A stretch of 64,000 nucleotides of DNA from CAYJPV01 sp964372095 (GCA_964372095.1 CAYJPV010000003.1:1-64000), one strand, 5' to 3'; counted from the stretch's first letter, positions 50,895 through 61,211 are shown. The notes: a model not told the origin generated them from the sequence alone. Numbers and translations: made by a program.

Positions 50895-52073
50895 ATGATG
50901 GTCAGCCGCCGTCTGCGTCCCGTCCTTGAACGACGCCTGACAGAAGAGGCCGCTGTCGTCCTGCTGGGTCCGCGCCAGTCGGGCAAGACGACGCTGGCTC
51001 TGGACCTGGCCGAACGGAACGGCGCGCTCTACCTCGATCTGGAATCCGAGCAGGATAGGGCCAAGCTTGCCGAGCCCGAACTCTACCTGGCCGACCACCT
51101 CGACCGCCTCGCCATCCTCGACGAGATTCACAGAGCGCCGGGTCTGTTCCCCGTCCTGCGCGGCCTGATCGACCGGGCACGCCGGTCGCGCCGCCGAGCC
51201 GGGCTCTACCTGCTCCTCGGGTCGGCTTCCCTCGATCTGATGCGCCAGTCGGGCGAGACGCTGGCCGGCCGCGTGAGCTACCTCGAACTGCAGCCATTCG
51301 ACGTGCTGGAAGTCGGGCCAACACCAGCCGACCGCGACCGGCTGTGGCTGCGCGGTGGATTCCCGGAGAGTTTCCTGGCATCCAGCCACGAGCGCAGCTT
51401 ACGCTGGCGACACGACTTCATCCGCTCCTACCTCGAACGCGACATCCCGCAATTGGGACCGCGCATTGCCGCCGACCGCCTCCGCACATTCTGGACGATG
51501 CTGGCGCACCACCAGGGAGGGGTACTGAACGTCGCGCAGTTGGCCCGCAGCCTGGGTGTCGATGCGAAAACCGCGGGCAGTTACATCGACCTCCTGGTGG
51601 ACCTACTGCTCGTCCGCCGGCTCGCGCCGTGGCACGCCAACGTCGGCAAGCGGCTCGTGAAGTCGCCCAAGGTATACGTCCGCGACAGCGGCCTCGTCCA
51701 CGCGCTGCTCGGCATCGGCGATAAGGACACCCTCGTGTCGCACCCCGTCCTGGGGGCGAGCTGGGAGGGGTTCGCGATCGAGCAGGCGCTGGCCGCGGCC
51801 CCCGAAGGCACGACCGCGCACTTCTACCGCACGAGCGCCGGCGCCGAGATCGATCTGCTGCTGCACCTCCCCGGCGGCGAGTCGTGGGCGATCGAGATCA
51901 AACGTAGCCTCTCGCCCCGTCCCGAGAAGGGGTTCCACCACGCCTGCGCGGACCTCTCGCCCGCGCGCCGCTTCATCGTCTACCCGGGTGTCGAGCGGTA
52001 CCCGCTGAACGTCGAAGTAGAGGCGATGCCACTGCCCGCCCTCGCGCGCCTGCTGGCGGAGACGGGACGGTGA
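50895..52073 (+). CDS. AAA ATPase with DUF4143 domain
   Basis: 392 residues. Walker A LLGPRQSGKTTLALDLAE, Walker B-like LAILDEIHRAPGLF, then the DUF4143 part (FIRSYLERDIPQLGPRIAAD; SAGAEIDLLLHLPGGESWAI with the E-D-x-K nuclease-like set EIDLLL...EIKRSL). The family is common, lacks assigned function, and is often found with TA or defence genes. Isolated. Confidence 0.9.
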   Translation: MMVSRRLRPVLERRLTEEAAVVLLGPRQSGKTTLALDLAERNGALYLDLESEQDRAKLAEPELYLADHLDRLAILDEIHRAPGLFPVLRGLIDRARRSRRRAGLYLLLGSASLDLMRQSGETLAGRVSYLELQPFDVLEVGPTPADRDRLWLRGGFPESFLASSHERSLRWRHDFIRSYLERDIPQLGPRIAADRLRTFWTMLAHHQGGVLNVAQLARSLGVDAKTAGSYIDLLVDLLLVRRLAPWHANVGKRLVKSPKVYVRDSGLVHALLGIGDKDTLVSHPVLGASWEGFAIEQALAAAPEGTTAHFYRTSAGAEIDLLLHLPGGESWAIEIKRSLSPRPEKGFHHACADLSPARRFIVYPGVERYPLNVEVEAMPLPALARLLAETGR

Positions 52074-52229
52074 TCTCCCCCGACTGTCACGGGGCCGTCA
52101 TGCGGGGATAAGCCGCTTCGAGGCTGTCTGTGATGGCCGGCCGCCGGCACAGTCGCCACCGACTGGCGCGGTTGCGCCGCCTGGCCCGTGTCGGCCACAC
52201 TGGAGCCTCCCGGGAACCCAGGAGCACCC

Positions 52230-53432
52230 ATGTCTGAACTCTCGCGCCGGTCGTTCGTCGGACTCGCGGCAGGCATGCCAGCGTTCGCGTGGCTTGGTGA
52301 GCCGCAGGGCGCCGCCGGCACCGCCCCTGGTGCAGGCCTCGCCGATGCCTCGTCGGTAGACGGCAGCCGCCAGGTCTTCCTGTACGGCGACGGCCTGACG
52401 CTCACGCCCGCGGAACACGCCGCACTCATCGCCAGGCTGGCGGGCGGGCGCACTGTCGTCGCGGACGAATACGGTCTCGGCGGCGAGGTGGCGGAGTTCG
52501 AGGCGTGGTTCGCGAAACTGCTCGGCAAGGAGCGCGCGCTGTTCATGCCGACGGGCACGCTCGCCAACCACATCGCCCTGCGCACCCTGGCCCGCGGCCG
52601 ATCCCGCGTCCTCGTGCAGGAGCTCAGCCACGTCTACAACGACACGGGCGACGGGTGCCAGACCCTCAGCAACCTGAATCTGGTCCCGCTCGCGCCGGGC
52701 CAGGCCACGTTCACCCGCGAGGATGTCGAGCGTGTGTTCGCGCGGACGCGGTCCGGGCGCGTCGCGGCCGACATCGGCGCCATCTCGATCGAATCGCCCG
52801 TTCGCCGCCTGCGCGGAGCGCTGTTCGACCATGGCGAGATGGCCCGCATCGCGGCGTTCGCCCGCGAACACGGCATCGGCATGCACCTCGACGGCGCGCG
52901 CCTGTTTCTGGCGAGCGCGTTCACCGGCATCACGCCCGCCGAGTACGCCTCGCACTTCGATACGGTCTACGTCTCGCTCTGGAAGTACTTCAACGCCATG
53001 AACGGCGCGGTGCTGGCCGGACCGGCGTCCCTGATCGACGGCCTGTTCCACGTGCGCCGCATGTTCGGAGGCGCGCTCTGGTCGGCCTGGCCGTTCGCGG
53101 CAGTCGCGCGCCACTTTGCCGAGGGCTTTCTCGACCGCTATCGGGACGCCATCCGCGTCAGCCGGGACTTCACGGCGGCCCTCCGCGCCCCGTTCAAGGT
53201 CGAGGCTATTCCAGGCGGCTCCCACCTCTTCACGGTCAAGGCCGCCGGCGTCGATCTCGCGGCCATGCGGGCACGCCTCCTGACGGACGGCATCCACGCG
53301 CCCGAGGCGTCGGCGCTGGCGAACGAGCCGACGATGGTGCTGGGTGTCAACGAGTCGTGGAACCGAACGACGGGCGCGGCGCTGGCCGAGGCCTTTCATC
53401 GCGCTGCCCGTGGCGCGGTCCCGACGGCCTGA
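52230..53432 (+). CDS. Threonine aldolase-like PLP enzyme with Tat-type leader
   Basis: 400 residues from ATG 52230. An N-terminal SRRSFVGLAAGMPAFAWL looks like a Tat signal, rare for this family. The PLP fold follows: FMPTGTLANHIAL, MHLDGARLFLASAF and SLWKYFNAMNGAVLAG, where the Lys should bind PLP. Predicted beta-eliminating lyase of the low-specificity L-threonine aldolase group. Substrate is not certain. Confidence 0.85.
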   Translation: MSELSRRSFVGLAAGMPAFAWLGEPQGAAGTAPGAGLADASSVDGSRQVFLYGDGLTLTPAEHAALIARLAGGRTVVADEYGLGGEVAEFEAWFAKLLGKERALFMPTGTLANHIALRTLARGRSRVLVQELSHVYNDTGDGCQTLSNLNLVPLAPGQATFTREDVERVFARTRSGRVAADIGAISIESPVRRLRGALFDHGEMARIAAFAREHGIGMHLDGARLFLASAFTGITPAEYASHFDTVYVSLWKYFNAMNGAVLAGPASLIDGLFHVRRMFGGALWSAWPFAAVARHFAEGFLDRYRDAIRVSRDFTAALRAPFKVEAIPGGSHLFTVKAAGVDLAAMRARLLTDGIHAPEASALANEPTMVLGVNESWNRTTGAALAEAFHRAARGAVPTA

Positions 53433-53449
53433 GGTCAGCAGCCGCCAAT

Positions 53450-53989
53450 CTACAACAGCGTCAGGCGTTCGACCGCTCCCGTCAGCGTCGTCGTGTCGAA
53501 CGAGACGGTTAACTCCCGGTCGGTGACGGACACGGCACACGACATCCGCCGGCCGAGGCGCGCGACGAGGGCGCCGATCAGCTCCCGGTCGATGGTGTAG
53601 AGCTCGAGCGCGTCGCTCCGATGGATGCGCTCGCCTGCCAGCCCGCGGAGCCACTGCGTCGGCTCCTTGTGCACGTAGACGGCGACCCTCGGCGACGCCT
53701 TGCAGGCCTTGTGCAGCCGCGCCGCGTCCGGCGTTCCGATCTCGATCCACGACTGCAAGGCGCCAGTCAGATCCCGCACGAGGATCGCCGGCCACTCGGG
53801 CTCCGACAGACCGCGCGTGAACTCGATGCCCTCGGTGTACTCCAGCGCGTAGGCCAGGACGCGCGCCACGAGGTACTCGTCCGACTCCGACGCGTGGCAG
53901 GCCACGTGGAGCGCCAGCGACTCGTAGACGTGCCGATCGGCATCCGCCAGATCGATGTCAAACCTGTAGATGGTCGAAGTCAGCGCCAC
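53450..53989 (-). CDS. YaeQ family protein
   Basis: 179 residues from GTG 53989 (GAGGAG upstream). Starts VALTSTIYRFDIDLADADRH, then ARVLAYALEYTEGIEFTRGL and IEIGTPDAARLHKACKAS; YaeQ has a PD-(D/E)XK-like fold with unclear role. Divergent from the following membrane gene. Confidence 0.9.
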   Translation of the reverse strand: MALTSTIYRFDIDLADADRHVYESLALHVACHASESDEYLVARVLAYALEYTEGIEFTRGLSEPEWPAILVRDLTGALQSWIEIGTPDAARLHKACKASPRVAVYVHKEPTQWLRGLAGERIHRSDALELYTIDRELIGALVARLGRRMSCAVSVTDRELTVSFDTTTLTGAVERLTLL

Positions 53990-54131
53990 GCAACACTCCT
54001 CACGACGTGCGCAAGCATCATACGCGCGCACACGCCCCGACGGCCCATCTTTGGCGTACACTCCACGACGTGCCGACGCCTGTCCGAACGAAGCTCCTCA
54101 CGCCACTCATCCAGCCGTCCGGAGACATGAG

Positions 54132-54860
54132 ATGTCCGGTCTGAACCAATCCCCTCTCTACCGCTGGACCAAGGGGCTCTGGCTGCTGATGCAGGGGCTG
54201 CTGCTGCCGCTGATGGCCCTGTACCTGACGCGGGAATGGAGCGGGCCCACCCCCTCGGTGCTGCTGCAGCTCCTGCTGGGGCTTGTGGGTTCCTTCTTCC
54301 TCATTCTCTGGCTGATGGCCCATGCGGTCCTGTCCATGGGCCGCTTCCCCATCACCACCCGCGGGGCGCTGCAGCTGACCCTCGGCCACGTGTGCACCTT
54401 CCTGGTCTGCTGGATCCTGTTCGGGCTGCCCCTGTTTGCCGCCTACACCACTTTTCTGACCACGTTGGCCTCCGTGATCGTCTGCGGATTCCTGCTGGCT
54501 CCCGCGGCCGTCAAGGCCGGCCTGACCGACCGCCGGACCGCCCTCTGGGCGACCCTGGTGCTGCTGGCGGGTGCGGCGGGCATGCTGTGGATCGCCGCGC
54601 CCCTGTGGCGGGAGTTGTCCCGCCTGGACTGGCGGGAAGCCGGCTTCAGTCTCACGGTGCTGGCCGGCAACGTGTGGTCCACCGTCCGGGGCCTGTGGAG
54701 CGTCACCATCCTGGGGGCGAAAGAGGGCCCGGAATCCAGGGCCTACGACGCCGAGTGGGAACGGTGGGCTGCTCCCACGATCATCACCCTCATCCTGTCG
54801 GCGACAGCGGCCATCGCTCTGGCGGGCATCAGCGTGGCCTCGCGCGGCGGGGGGCACTGA
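54132..54860 (+). CDS. Hypothetical multi-pass membrane protein
   Basis: 242 residues from ATG 54132. Hydrophobic helices include WLLMQGLLLPLMALYL, LLQLLLGLVGSFFLILWLMA, VCTFLVCWILFGLPLFAAY and a C-terminal TIITLILSATAAIALAGI. I recognise no domain. Codon use looks like the neighbours'. Confidence 0.75.
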   Translation: MSGLNQSPLYRWTKGLWLLMQGLLLPLMALYLTREWSGPTPSVLLQLLLGLVGSFFLILWLMAHAVLSMGRFPITTRGALQLTLGHVCTFLVCWILFGLPLFAAYTTFLTTLASVIVCGFLLAPAAVKAGLTDRRTALWATLVLLAGAAGMLWIAAPLWRELSRLDWREAGFSLTVLAGNVWSTVRGLWSVTILGAKEGPESRAYDAEWERWAAPTIITLILSATAAIALAGISVASRGGGH

Positions 54861-54931
54861 CGCCGGCCTCGCGAATCGGGTAGCATGCTGCACGCCGCCC
54901 GCACGTCAACAGCGGCCAGGAGGCGATCGCC

Positions 54932-57619
54932 ATGGTGCCCACAATCCCCGCACGCCGGCGGCTGGCGGCGGTGCTCTTCATCTGCGGCCTCTGCGGCGTC
55001 CACACGGCCGGCCAGTCGCCGGCAGTCCCGCCGGGATCAGTTGGCGGACCAACCACGGTCGAGGCCCGCGCCCGCTCGTGGCAGACCCATCTCACTCTAC
55101 GCGACACCTCGCCGTTCAGGCCGCTGCACTGGGAGCCGCTCGGGCCGTCGATGCAGGGCGGGCGCATCGAAGCCATCGCCACGGCGGGCCCGGGGTCGAG
55201 CACGTTCTACGTCGGGCCGGGAGGCGGCAACGTCTGGAAGACGACCAACAACGGCATGACGTGGGAGCCCATCTTCGAGCACGAGTCGGCGTTTGCGATC
55301 GGCGACATCGCGGTCGCGCCGTCCAATCCGGACGTGGTCTGGGTGGGGACGGGCGAGGTCCAGCCCAGACACAGCGGCCCGGCCTTTGCCGGCACCGGGG
55401 TCTTCAAGTCGGCGGACGCGGGCCGGACGTGGCGGCCAATGGGCCTCGCCGATACGCACCACATCGGCAAGATCGTCATCGACCCGAAAAGCCCGGACAC
55501 GGTCTACGTCGCCGCGATGGGGCACTCCTGGTCGCCGAACACCGAGCGGGGCGTGTTCAAGACCACGGATGGCGGCGCGACATGGACGAAGTCCCTCTTT
55601 GTTGACGACCGCACGGGCGCCATCGATCTCGTGATGGACCCGTCCGATCCGAAGGTCCTCTACGCGAGCCTGTGGCAGATGGTCAGCGGGCCGACGAGCG
55701 GGATCTACAAGTCCGTCGACGCCGGCAGAACCTGGACGAAGCTGGGGAACGGGCTGCCCACCGGGCCGATCGGCCGCAGCAATCTCGATATCGCCGCCAG
55801 CAATCCGCGCGTGGTCTACGCGTTCCTGGACAACGCCGCCGCCGGGCCTGCCGCGCCGCCGGGAGGCGGTCGGGCGCGCCCGACCATCGGTGGAGAGGTC
55901 TACCGGTCCGATGACAAGGGCGCGAATTGGCGCCGCGTCAACACGGACGACATCTACCAGATCTTCGGCATCTACGGCTGGAAGTTCTGCGACATCCGCG
56001 TGGCGCCGGACAACGAGAACGAGATCTACATTCTCGGCAACCGGATGTACCACTCGACCGACGGAGGCCGGACCTACGCGCGCATCGGCGAGACCATCAG
56101 GCGCGTCAACCCGATCCCCGGCACCGCCATGCATCTCGACCATCACGAACTGTGGATCGATCCCGCAAACCCGGCGCGGCTGATCCTGGGCAACGACGGC
56201 GGGGTGTTCACGTCGTGGGATCGCGGCGCAACCTGGCTGCACCTGAACACACTGCCGATCGGTCAGTTCTACTTTGTCGCCGTGGACCAGGCGGACCCGT
56301 ACACCATCTTCGCCGGGACGCAGGACACAGGAGCGTTCATGGCACCCTCGACCTGGCGGCCCGATGACGACCCGGGGGCCAACGACGGGTGGCGGTACGT
56401 GTGGCTCGACAAGTGGACGGGCGGCGACGCCTTTGTCACGCTGCCCGATCCGACAGATCCGCGATGGGTCTACTACGAGCACCAGAACGGCGCCATGCGG
56501 CGCATGGACATCACGGCAGGCAACCCGTTCTCCGGGGGACCGGCGACCGAGAGCATACGTCCGGAGGTCTCGCCCGGCGAGAAACCCTACCGCTTCGGCT
56601 GGTTCACGCCTTTCTTCATCTCGCAACACGATCCACGAACGCTCTACGCGGGCGCCAACGTCGTCCTGAAGACCACCAATCGCGGCGCGGCCTGGCGCCC
56701 GATCAGCCCGGAGTTGGGCGAGGCGCCGGGCGGCGAGCGCGCCGTCGTGCCGTACGGGTCGGTGACGACACTGTCCGAGTCGCGCTTCGCGCCGGGCATC
56801 CTCTACGCGGGCACCGAGGGCGGACGCGTCTGGGTCACGCGGGACGACGGCGCGCAGTGGACCGAGGTCAGCGCAGGCCTGCCGCGCAAGTGGGTGACCC
56901 GTGTTGTCGCATCACGGCACGACGTCGGCACGGTCTACGTCTCGATGACAGGCTACCGCGAGGACGACTTCACGGCGTACCTGTATCGCTCGACGGATTT
57001 CGGCGCCACGTGGACCGCGGTCGCCGGCACCCTGCCGGCCGAATCGATCAACGTCGTGGCCGAGGACCCGAAGCGGCCGGGGCTGCTCTACGTCGGGACC
57101 GACGCGGGCGTCTACGTCTCGTTCAACCGGGGCGATGCGTGGCTGTCGCTGTGCGCGGATCTGCCGACCACGCCGGTGATGGATCTCGTCGTCCACCCGC
57201 GCGAAGACGAGCTGGTGATCGCGACGCACGGCAGGAGCCTCTTCCTCCTCGACGTCCGGCCGGTGCAGGCGCTGAGCGACGCGGTGCAGGCGTCGGACCT
57301 GCACCTGTTCGACGTGCGCCCGGTCCGCCTCACGTGGCAGCCGGGCCGCGAGGTACCGCCCCAGCCGCCGCGGGGCCGGGCGCTGCTGCACGTGTGGCTG
57401 AAGACGGCGTCGGCGGTGCAGGTCTCGATCCGCGATGCCGAAGGCCGGCCCGTCAGGACGATGTCTGTCCGAGGGGCGGCCGGCGTCAGCCGCGTCGAGT
57501 GGGACATCCGCCGCGACGACGGGCGCGACGCGCCGCCAGGCGTCTATCGTGCCGACGTGTCCTCGGGGAGCCAGAAGGCCTCCGGCGACATCGTCGTGAA
57601 CCCCGGCCACAAGCGTTGA
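54932..57619 (+). CDS. Secreted VPS10/sortilin-like BNR-repeat protein
   Basis: 895 residues from ATG 54932 (GGAGG upstream) with a signal peptide (RRLAAVLFICGLCGVHTAGQ). More than ten Asp-box repeats are spread through residues 80-760 (KTTNNGMTWEPI, KSADAGRTWRPM, KTTDGGATWTKS, RSTDFGATWTAV). A C-terminal beta domain follows (RTMSVRGAAGVSRVEWDIRR), as in VPS10-BNR proteins of Acidobacteriota. Annotated elsewhere as glycosyl hydrolase, but catalysis is unproven. Confidence 0.9.
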   Translation: MVPTIPARRRLAAVLFICGLCGVHTAGQSPAVPPGSVGGPTTVEARARSWQTHLTLRDTSPFRPLHWEPLGPSMQGGRIEAIATAGPGSSTFYVGPGGGNVWKTTNNGMTWEPIFEHESAFAIGDIAVAPSNPDVVWVGTGEVQPRHSGPAFAGTGVFKSADAGRTWRPMGLADTHHIGKIVIDPKSPDTVYVAAMGHSWSPNTERGVFKTTDGGATWTKSLFVDDRTGAIDLVMDPSDPKVLYASLWQMVSGPTSGIYKSVDAGRTWTKLGNGLPTGPIGRSNLDIAASNPRVVYAFLDNAAAGPAAPPGGGRARPTIGGEVYRSDDKGANWRRVNTDDIYQIFGIYGWKFCDIRVAPDNENEIYILGNRMYHSTDGGRTYARIGETIRRVNPIPGTAMHLDHHELWIDPANPARLILGNDGGVFTSWDRGATWLHLNTLPIGQFYFVAVDQADPYTIFAGTQDTGAFMAPSTWRPDDDPGANDGWRYVWLDKWTGGDAFVTLPDPTDPRWVYYEHQNGAMRRMDITAGNPFSGGPATESIRPEVSPGEKPYRFGWFTPFFISQHDPRTLYAGANVVLKTTNRGAAWRPISPELGEAPGGERAVVPYGSVTTLSESRFAPGILYAGTEGGRVWVTRDDGAQWTEVSAGLPRKWVTRVVASRHDVGTVYVSMTGYREDDFTAYLYRSTDFGATWTAVAGTLPAESINVVAEDPKRPGLLYVGTDAGVYVSFNRGDAWLSLCADLPTTPVMDLVVHPREDELVIATHGRSLFLLDVRPVQALSDAVQASDLHLFDVRPVRLTWQPGREVPPQPPRGRALLHVWLKTASAVQVSIRDAEGRPVRTMSVRGAAGVSRVEWDIRRDDGRDAPPGVYRADVSSGSQKASGDIVVNPGHKR

Positions 57620-57718
57620 CAGCGCCAGGCCCGCGCTGACGTGTGGGACAATGGCAGGGGAAACCACCTGACTGGGACGAAGCCGCGCCCAAGGCGTCCG
57701 CGGCCAACGGAGGACTGA

Positions 57719-58117
57719 GTGTCTGAATCGCAGAATCAGAAAGACGGCGACGCGTACCTCGCCGCCAACAAGACCAAAGAAGGCGTCGTCGCGTTGCCGA
57801 GCGGCGTGCAGTACACGATCCTGTCGGCTGGCACGGGCCCGATGCCCAAGATGGCCGACACGGTCACGTGCCACTATCGGGGCACGCTGATCGACGGCAC
57901 CGAGTTCGACAGTTCGTATCGCCGCGGACAACCGGCCAGCTTTCCGGTGCGGGGCGTCATCAAGGGCTGGACAGAGGTGCTGCAACTGATGCCCGTCGGC
58001 TCGAAATGGCACGTGGCGATTCCGCCCGATCTGGCCTACGGCACCCGCGGCGCCGGCGCCGACATCGGGCCGAACACGACGCTCCTGTTCGACATCGAAC
58101 TCATCGGCATCCGGTAA
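57719..58117 (+). CDS. FKBP-type peptidyl-prolyl isomerase
   Basis: 132 residues from GTG 57719, with GGAGG upstream. FKBP pattern: DTVTCHYRGTLIDGTEFDSS, then VIKGWTEVLQLMPVGSKW and IPPDLAYGTRGAGADIGPNT TLLFDIELIGI at the end. No signal peptide, so cytoplasmic. Isomerises Xaa-Pro bonds. Confidence 0.95.
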   Translation: MSESQNQKDGDAYLAANKTKEGVVALPSGVQYTILSAGTGPMPKMADTVTCHYRGTLIDGTEFDSSYRRGQPASFPVRGVIKGWTEVLQLMPVGSKWHVAIPPDLAYGTRGAGADIGPNTTLLFDIELIGIR

Positions 58118-58147
58118 CGGTCGAGACGCTGACCCGCGCGGGCGCGG

Positions 58148-58564
58148 TCAGCGCGCCTTGCGCCTGGCCGCAGAACGTCGAGCCTTCGGTACCCAGGGCT
58201 TGATGGCGGCCGGGCGACCGGCGTCCAGTTCGGCGCGGATCTCCCGCGGCAGGCCGGCCCGCACGATTTCGTAAGCCGCCGTCAGCAACGCGCGGAACTC
58301 ACGGTCGGGCAGCGCCGACAACGCTTCGATCGTGACCCACTGGTTCCGCCACATATTGTGAGACGCGGGCACGACATCCTCGCGCTCGACCAGCTCGGCA
58401 TAGGCCTCGTGGGAGCACTTGACACTGCAGCGTTCAGCTTCGAGATCGAGTATCGCGAACATCTTGCCGCCCACTTTGAACAGCAGGTTCTCGCCCCACC
58501 GCACGATCTCGGTGACGAACGGCAAGGCGAGACAATGTTCGCGCACAGACTCGTGGTTCATCAT
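58148..58564 (-). CDS. MmcQ/YjbR family DNA-binding protein
   Basis: 138 residues. NHESVREHCLALPFVTEIVR, then LLFKVGGKMFAILDLEAERC and WVTIEALSALPDREFRALL are family signatures. A basic tail (KARRSAARRKAR) follows. Function poorly known. Eight bases after mtgA on the same strand. Confidence 0.92.
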   Translation of the reverse strand: MMNHESVREHCLALPFVTEIVRWGENLLFKVGGKMFAILDLEAERCSVKCSHEAYAELVEREDVVPASHNMWRNQWVTIEALSALPDREFRALLTAAYEIVRAGLPREIRAELDAGRPAAIKPWVPKARRSAARRKAR

Positions 58565-58571
58565 GACACCG

Positions 58572-59396
58572 CTACAGTCCGTCCACGAGTGCCGTCCCGC
58601 CCAATTGGGACATCTGCTGCAAAATCCACTCGCGGCGTTCCTCGACGTAGGCCGACGGGCGGTCCGCTCGCAGGCGGATCGGGTTCGGCAACACCGCGGC
58701 CAGCAGCGCGGCTTCGGATGCCGTCAGCCTGGCAGCCGGCTTCCGGAAATACCGCTGGCTCGCCGCCTCGACACCGAAGACGCCAGACCCCATCTCGGCG
58801 ACGTTCAGGTAGACCTCGAGAATCCGCCGTTTCGGCCACAGCAGTTCGACGAGCACGGTGAAGTAGGCTTCGAGGCCTTTGCGCACGAAGCTGCGCCCGG
58901 ACCACAGAAAGACGTTCTTGGCCACCTGCTGGGAAATCGTGCTGGCGCCACGCAAGCGCCGCCCCTGTTCGTGCGCGTCGATGGCTTTCTGCAGCGACTC
59001 GAAGTCGAACCCGTGGTGCGTGGGGAAGTGCTGGTCTTCCGCGGCAATCACGGCCAGTCCGGCGTGTTTTGCGATCCGATTCCACGGCACCCATCGATAG
59101 GTGAGGGAGTACGACGTCCCGGCCATGAGCGCGTCAATCCGCCGCTCGATCATCACGCCGCTCGTGAGCGGGGGCGCCCAGCGAAGGACGAGAACGGCCA
59201 GCACCGACGACACGAACAGCAGCGCCGCCGCCCGCAGGGCCCAGATGGCCACCCGGCGGATGCGGGAACGTGGCCGAGCGCGAGAGACCTTCTTCCGAAT
59301 CGCCATCTGCAGGACCGGTTTGAGAACCTGCGTAAGCGGCCTGTCTTCGGCCGCAGGAACGGGAGCTGAAACCGCTTCCAGAGTATCCCAGATCAA
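58572..59396 (-). CDS. mtgA: Monofunctional peptidoglycan glycosyltransferase
   Basis: 274 residues. One membrane anchor (LRAAALLFVSSVLAVLVLRW), then the GT51 domain with VIAAEDQHFPTHHGFD (catalytic Glu), RGASTISQQVAKNVFLW and the second acidic motif ILEVYLNVAEMGSGVFGVEA. Polymerises lipid II into glycan strands at the outer face of the inner membrane. Confidence 0.94.
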   Translation of the reverse strand: MIWDTLEAVSAPVPAAEDRPLTQVLKPVLQMAIRKKVSRARPRSRIRRVAIWALRAAALLFVSSVLAVLVLRWAPPLTSGVMIERRIDALMAGTSYSLTYRWVPWNRIAKHAGLAVIAAEDQHFPTHHGFDFESLQKAIDAHEQGRRLRGASTISQQVAKNVFLWSGRSFVRKGLEAYFTVLVELLWPKRRILEVYLNVAEMGSGVFGVEAASQRYFRKPAARLTASEAALLAAVLPNPIRLRADRPSAYVEERREWILQQMSQLGGTALVDGL

Positions 59397-59458
59397 GGCA
59401 CCGGGTGAGAGCGAAACCGCGATAGACTGCGGCAGTCGTTTTCATCGCCGGAGCCAAG

Positions 59459-60166
59459 ATGCGTGACACCCGCCGCCTGCTGATTGTCGATTTGAGCGTC
59501 AACCCCGCCGTCTATCGCCCGGTGGACCACTGGCGGCCGCACGTCGAGGCACGCGGCGTGCCGTTTGACGTCTGCCGCCCGCCGGACGGCCAGGCGCCAG
59601 CCGACCTCTCTGCCTACTCCCACGCCATCCTCACCGGCAGTGAAGCCAGCATCGTTGCAGACACCGGGTGGATCGTCAGCGCCTGCGAGTTGACCCGCGC
59701 GATGGATGCGCGCCAGATCAGACTGCTCGGCAGCTGCTTCGGCCACCAGATGCTGGCACGCGCGCTGGCGGGAGCGGCCTTCGTGCGCCACACGCCCACG
59801 CCGGAATTCGGGTGGGTCGAAGTCACGAAGACGGGCGGCGGCGTCCGCGATCCCCTCGTCGACGCTCTGCCCGATCGGTGCCACGTCTACACCTCGCACT
59901 TCGACGAAGTGTTTCCGCTGCCGCCCGGATGGGAACGCGTGGCCGACACGGCAGACTGCCCGCATGCGGTCGTCCGCCGCACGCGGGGTGGCGCGTGGGG
60001 TATCCAGCCGCATCCCGAGATCGGCATCGACGAAGGCCGGGGCCTCCAGGAGTCGTATCTGAACACAATGCCCGAACGCCGGGACGTGCTGGAGGCGGGA
60101 TGGCACGGGGAACCGCGGGACGATGGCATCGCCGCCGCCCTGGTCAAAGGGTTCCTGGATACGTAA
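59459..60166 (+). CDS. Class I glutamine amidotransferase-like protein
   Basis: 235 residues. The nucleophile elbow LGSCFGHQMLARALAG (Cys) and IQPHPEIG (His, Glu) form a complete triad. Resembles GATase domains without a synthetase partner, as in YfeJ-type gamma-glutamyl hydrolases or amidotransferases. The natural substrate is unknown. Confidence 0.88.
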   Translation: MRDTRRLLIVDLSVNPAVYRPVDHWRPHVEARGVPFDVCRPPDGQAPADLSAYSHAILTGSEASIVADTGWIVSACELTRAMDARQIRLLGSCFGHQMLARALAGAAFVRHTPTPEFGWVEVTKTGGGVRDPLVDALPDRCHVYTSHFDEVFPLPPGWERVADTADCPHAVVRRTRGGAWGIQPHPEIGIDEGRGLQESYLNTMPERRDVLEAGWHGEPRDDGIAAALVKGFLDT

Positions 60167-60206
60167 TCGCCCCGCGGGAAGCGGCCGCCTGGAAGCCGGC
60201 ACGAGA

Positions 60207-61211
60207 CTACGCGCCGGCGCCCTCGAACAGGTCGCGCCCTTGGGCGAGTACGCGGATCTTGGCGTCGGCAATCCCCCGCTTCAGCATCCAGAACCCGCAG
60301 TCCGGATGGATGTACCGCACGCGCCCCGCCCCCAGGATTCGCTCCGCGCGCTCGATCCGCCGTGCGACGTCACTGGCCGTCTCGGCCACGGTGGTCTTGA
60401 TGTCGACAACACCCAGGCCAAATCCGATCTTCGGATCCAGGTCGCGAAATACGTCCAGCTCGTCGTCCGGACGGTGCGCACATTCGAGCACTACATGGTC
60501 AGCGTGCAGGGCATTCAGGTAGGCGAGGAGGTTGCGCCACGTCCCCTTCTGGATGCTCTGGCCGCCATAGTTCCCAAAACACAGGTGCACGGCCGGGACC
60601 GTCTTGACGGCGTCGAGCACCCGGTTGATGGCCGAAGCTGCCCATTCCCACTCCTCCGGGTGCCCGGGCAGGTTGGCTTCGTCCAGTTGGACGACTGTGG
60701 CGTCGAGATGACGAACCTGCTCGGCGAGCACGTCGGCCAGCGCATGCGCCAGCGCCGGCGTGTCGGGATAGTGCTTGTTGATCAGTGTCTTGGCCAGCAT
60801 GTGCGGGCCGGTCACGGTGAATTTGAAGGGCCGCGTCGCCAGCGCCGCGGCGCGCCGGCACGCGAGCGGCAGGTCCAGCGTGCCGCTCCCCAGCGGCCCC
60901 TCGACCACGGCTGGCGGCCGGGCCCGAAAACGCATGCCGTCCTGCGTGCGATACGCCAGCAATTCGTCGAAGCTCATGCGATGACGCACACCGTCCATCG
61001 GCCGGACGAAATATTCGATCATGCCGTTGGTTTCGGGATGGTTGATATCGAAGCGGTACAGTTCGCCGTCACACACGACGTCGATTCCCGCCGCTTCCTG
61101 CGTGGCGATCACGACACGGGTGGCGTCGAGCAGCGCCTGCTCGGACGGCGCGGCCACGAGCCACTCGGGAACCGGATACGAACCCACGACAGTCGTCTTG
61201 ATACGCGGCAT
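60207..61211 (-). CDS. Core-MetE-like cobalamin-independent methionine synthase homologue
   Basis: 334 residues, matching the C-terminal catalytic half of MetE only. Zinc ligands are visible: VHLCFGNYGG (His, Cys), VVLECAHRPDD (Glu, Cys) and HPDCGFWMLK (Cys). Starts TTVVGSYPVPEWL. Core-MetE enzymes take methyl groups from donors other than folate triglutamate; the donor here is unknown. Confidence 0.88.
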   Translation of the reverse strand: MPRIKTTVVGSYPVPEWLVAAPSEQALLDATRVVIATQEAAGIDVVCDGELYRFDINHPETNGMIEYFVRPMDGVRHRMSFDELLAYRTQDGMRFRARPPAVVEGPLGSGTLDLPLACRRAAALATRPFKFTVTGPHMLAKTLINKHYPDTPALAHALADVLAEQVRHLDATVVQLDEANLPGHPEEWEWAASAINRVLDAVKTVPAVHLCFGNYGGQSIQKGTWRNLLAYLNALHADHVVLECAHRPDDELDVFRDLDPKIGFGLGVVDIKTTVAETASDVARRIERAERILGAGRVRYIHPDCGFWMLKRGIADAKIRVLAQGRDLFEGAGA